A DNA stretch of 64,000 nt. Origin: Liolophura sinensis (taxonomy: Eukaryota > Mollusca > Polyplacophora > Chitonida > Chitonidae). How positions within the stretch are numbered: the first letter of the stretch is position 1; the number at the start of each line of letters is the position of its first letter. This document shows, piece by piece, positions 62,833-64,000 of this stretch. Location: contig NC_088303.1 in NCBI RefSeq assembly GCF_032854445.1, forward strand, positions 34,727,501-34,791,500. The letters run 5' to 3'. Position numbers and translations under genes: made by a program. Below the pieces are notes generated by a model. That model searched no databases. It was not told the origin of the DNA and was given only the letters and a program-made list of their open reading frames with translations.

Positions 62833-64000
62833 GTGAGTTACCACTTCTTTCATTCTATCGATCGATTCTGTCCAAATCTGGACCTGTTTCACAAAGCATT
62901 AGCTATTGTTATGCACGCATGTCTTGGTTATACTCTACCAGGCGCAAATCGCGAAATCGTTGTATAACGGACCTTGATTTGTTATGATCGTTGTCTAAAT
63001 TTTCCACGTACAATCACCTTATGTTTCTCCTATTGCCATTGTGCTTCGTCTGTGACAATCTAACTGCATGTATAGATGGATAAGTGGACATTTTCGTTGG
63101 AAATAGGGCCTAATATACGCAGGTGCGCGTGTGGACTCGGTAGTTTATATTATGCGTGGGTATACAAAATCGCTCTAGATGAAGATGTGTTGTGCATGGC
63201 CGAGTGGTCGATAGTGTCCGAATGGTACACAGAAGGCTAGGCTTTAGTCATGCGGATCAAGCATAAGACTTCCAAACTAAAGCCTGGATACTTCCACCTT
63301 TTGAATGTCAGTATTAGGGTGTAGGCAAAATACTGGTCGGTCGGGTATCGGTCTACTGTGACTGGTGTCTTTGGCATGGTAGCCAAGTGAGACAGCACTA
63401 TGAATATATGCTGGGACCAGTCTTGTACACGGAGACATAAGCATAGTATTATGATATAGTTGATGTCAAAAGTAGTACAGTACTGTGGGACCACGTGCTA
63501 ACAGCTGTATGTGATAATTAAGAAATGATGCTAAGATGTAAATTAATACTCTCTGCATGTATTTCTAAAAAAAATATACATGTGCATCTATATGTTAATA
63601 CATTATACCTCTGATACAACCCTGGGATGATATAACAGTCAAATGAGTTGAAATGAATTGCGTTGATAAATGTTTATTCACGCATATGGTTTTGTTTACG
63701 TTTAGCTGTCATGTGTCGTTAGGAAATTTATCACCATACAGAAATACGGGACATCTAGTATATATGTGACAACTGCGATACCATATCAAGAAAAGTACCT
63801 CCGTCTACTTGACATTTTTTCTTTGAAAAGCAATTATATTCCAAACATGGTTCTCACTCTTAGGCCTACTGTTTTAATACAACAGTGTTTTATTGAATCG
63901 CACAGAAGTACAAAACGGTGGTTTCTTTACTGGGCTATAAGCACTGCGGTAAAATTGTCATTGTATACGGGTAGAACCTTTTCATTTTATCATTTGTTGT
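62833..64000 (+). other. Aquaporin intron 1 (continues beyond window)
   Basis: Starts at the consensus donor GTGAGT. Contains a SINE-like tract near 63190-63480 and AT-rich sequence. No second aquaporin exon (NPARSFG-type motif) was found. Confidence 0.6.
63192..63480 (+). mobile_element. SINE-like element with tRNA(Leu/Ser)-like head
   Basis: TGTGCATGGCCGAGTGGTCGA is an A-box-like start, followed by TGCGGATCAAGCATAAGAC, then GGTCGGTCGGGTATCGGTCT…GGTGTCTTTGGCATGG, a body related to family B and to the 34-bp array at 52716. Confidence 0.5.

Noticed and set aside
62838-64000. Second aquaporin exon
   Set aside because: Looked for an NPA and arginine-containing half-helix in all + frames; none seen, so the gene continues outside the window.

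Overview
This is a stretch of animal nuclear genome: AT-rich, intron-rich, with GT-AG introns, AATAAA signals, long TA microsatellites and many tRNA-derived SINE copies. The SINE tail (…GTACGGCGTAAAACACC plus AAAT repeats) and a second SINE tail ending in CACT repeats are types I associate with molluscs. I therefore read the source as a lophotrochozoan, probably a mollusc; species is not determinable here.

Five protein-coding loci can be reconstructed exon by exon, all on the + strand. (1) LRRC23, a leucine-rich-repeat radial-spoke/ciliary protein, at 12062-27746. Exons, phases and an RFX X-box promoter are clear, but exon 3 carries an exact 16-bp tandem duplication that shifts the frame and stops translation at codon 118. 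(2) Cytidine deaminase (CDA), 31210-35429, five exons, 158 aa, with all zinc and catalytic residues. (3, 4) A tandem pair of secreted proteins with a concanavalin-A/LamG-like domain, an EGF-like domain and a PAN/apple-like domain, every module on phase-1 exons: copy 1 at about 36205/39084-42959 and copy 2 at 45024-50018. The lectin-like exons are about 97% identical while the EGF and PAN exons are strongly diverged, which suggests gene conversion or exon replacement. (5) The first coding exon of a classical water-type aquaporin, 62278-62832, whose remaining exons lie beyond the window.

Region by region: 1-11.7 kb has no recognisable coding exon. It holds a 106-bp tandem array, a MITE-like element, SINE fragments and two strong X-box-like palindromes. 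11.7-29.0 kb is LRRC23. 29.0-31.2 kb is an intergenic gap. 31.2-35.4 kb is CDA, with a SINE in intron 2 and a CAGTTATTGTC-type minisatellite in intron 4. 35.4-50.0 kb holds the lectin-EGF-PAN pair; a 1.9-kb array of 73-bp repeats with higher-order structure lies in the last intron of copy 2. 50.0-62.2 kb is a repeat-dense intergenic region with 42-bp, 34-bp, 26-bp palindromic and 49-bp arrays, several SINE families and an unrecognised dispersed repeat. 62.3-64 kb is the aquaporin start and its first intron.

The genes share no obvious pathway, so no operon-like logic is expected. The strongest points for follow-up are the LRRC23 frame break, the exon-restricted homogenisation in the lectin pair, the ciliary-type promoter, and the structured satellite arrays.
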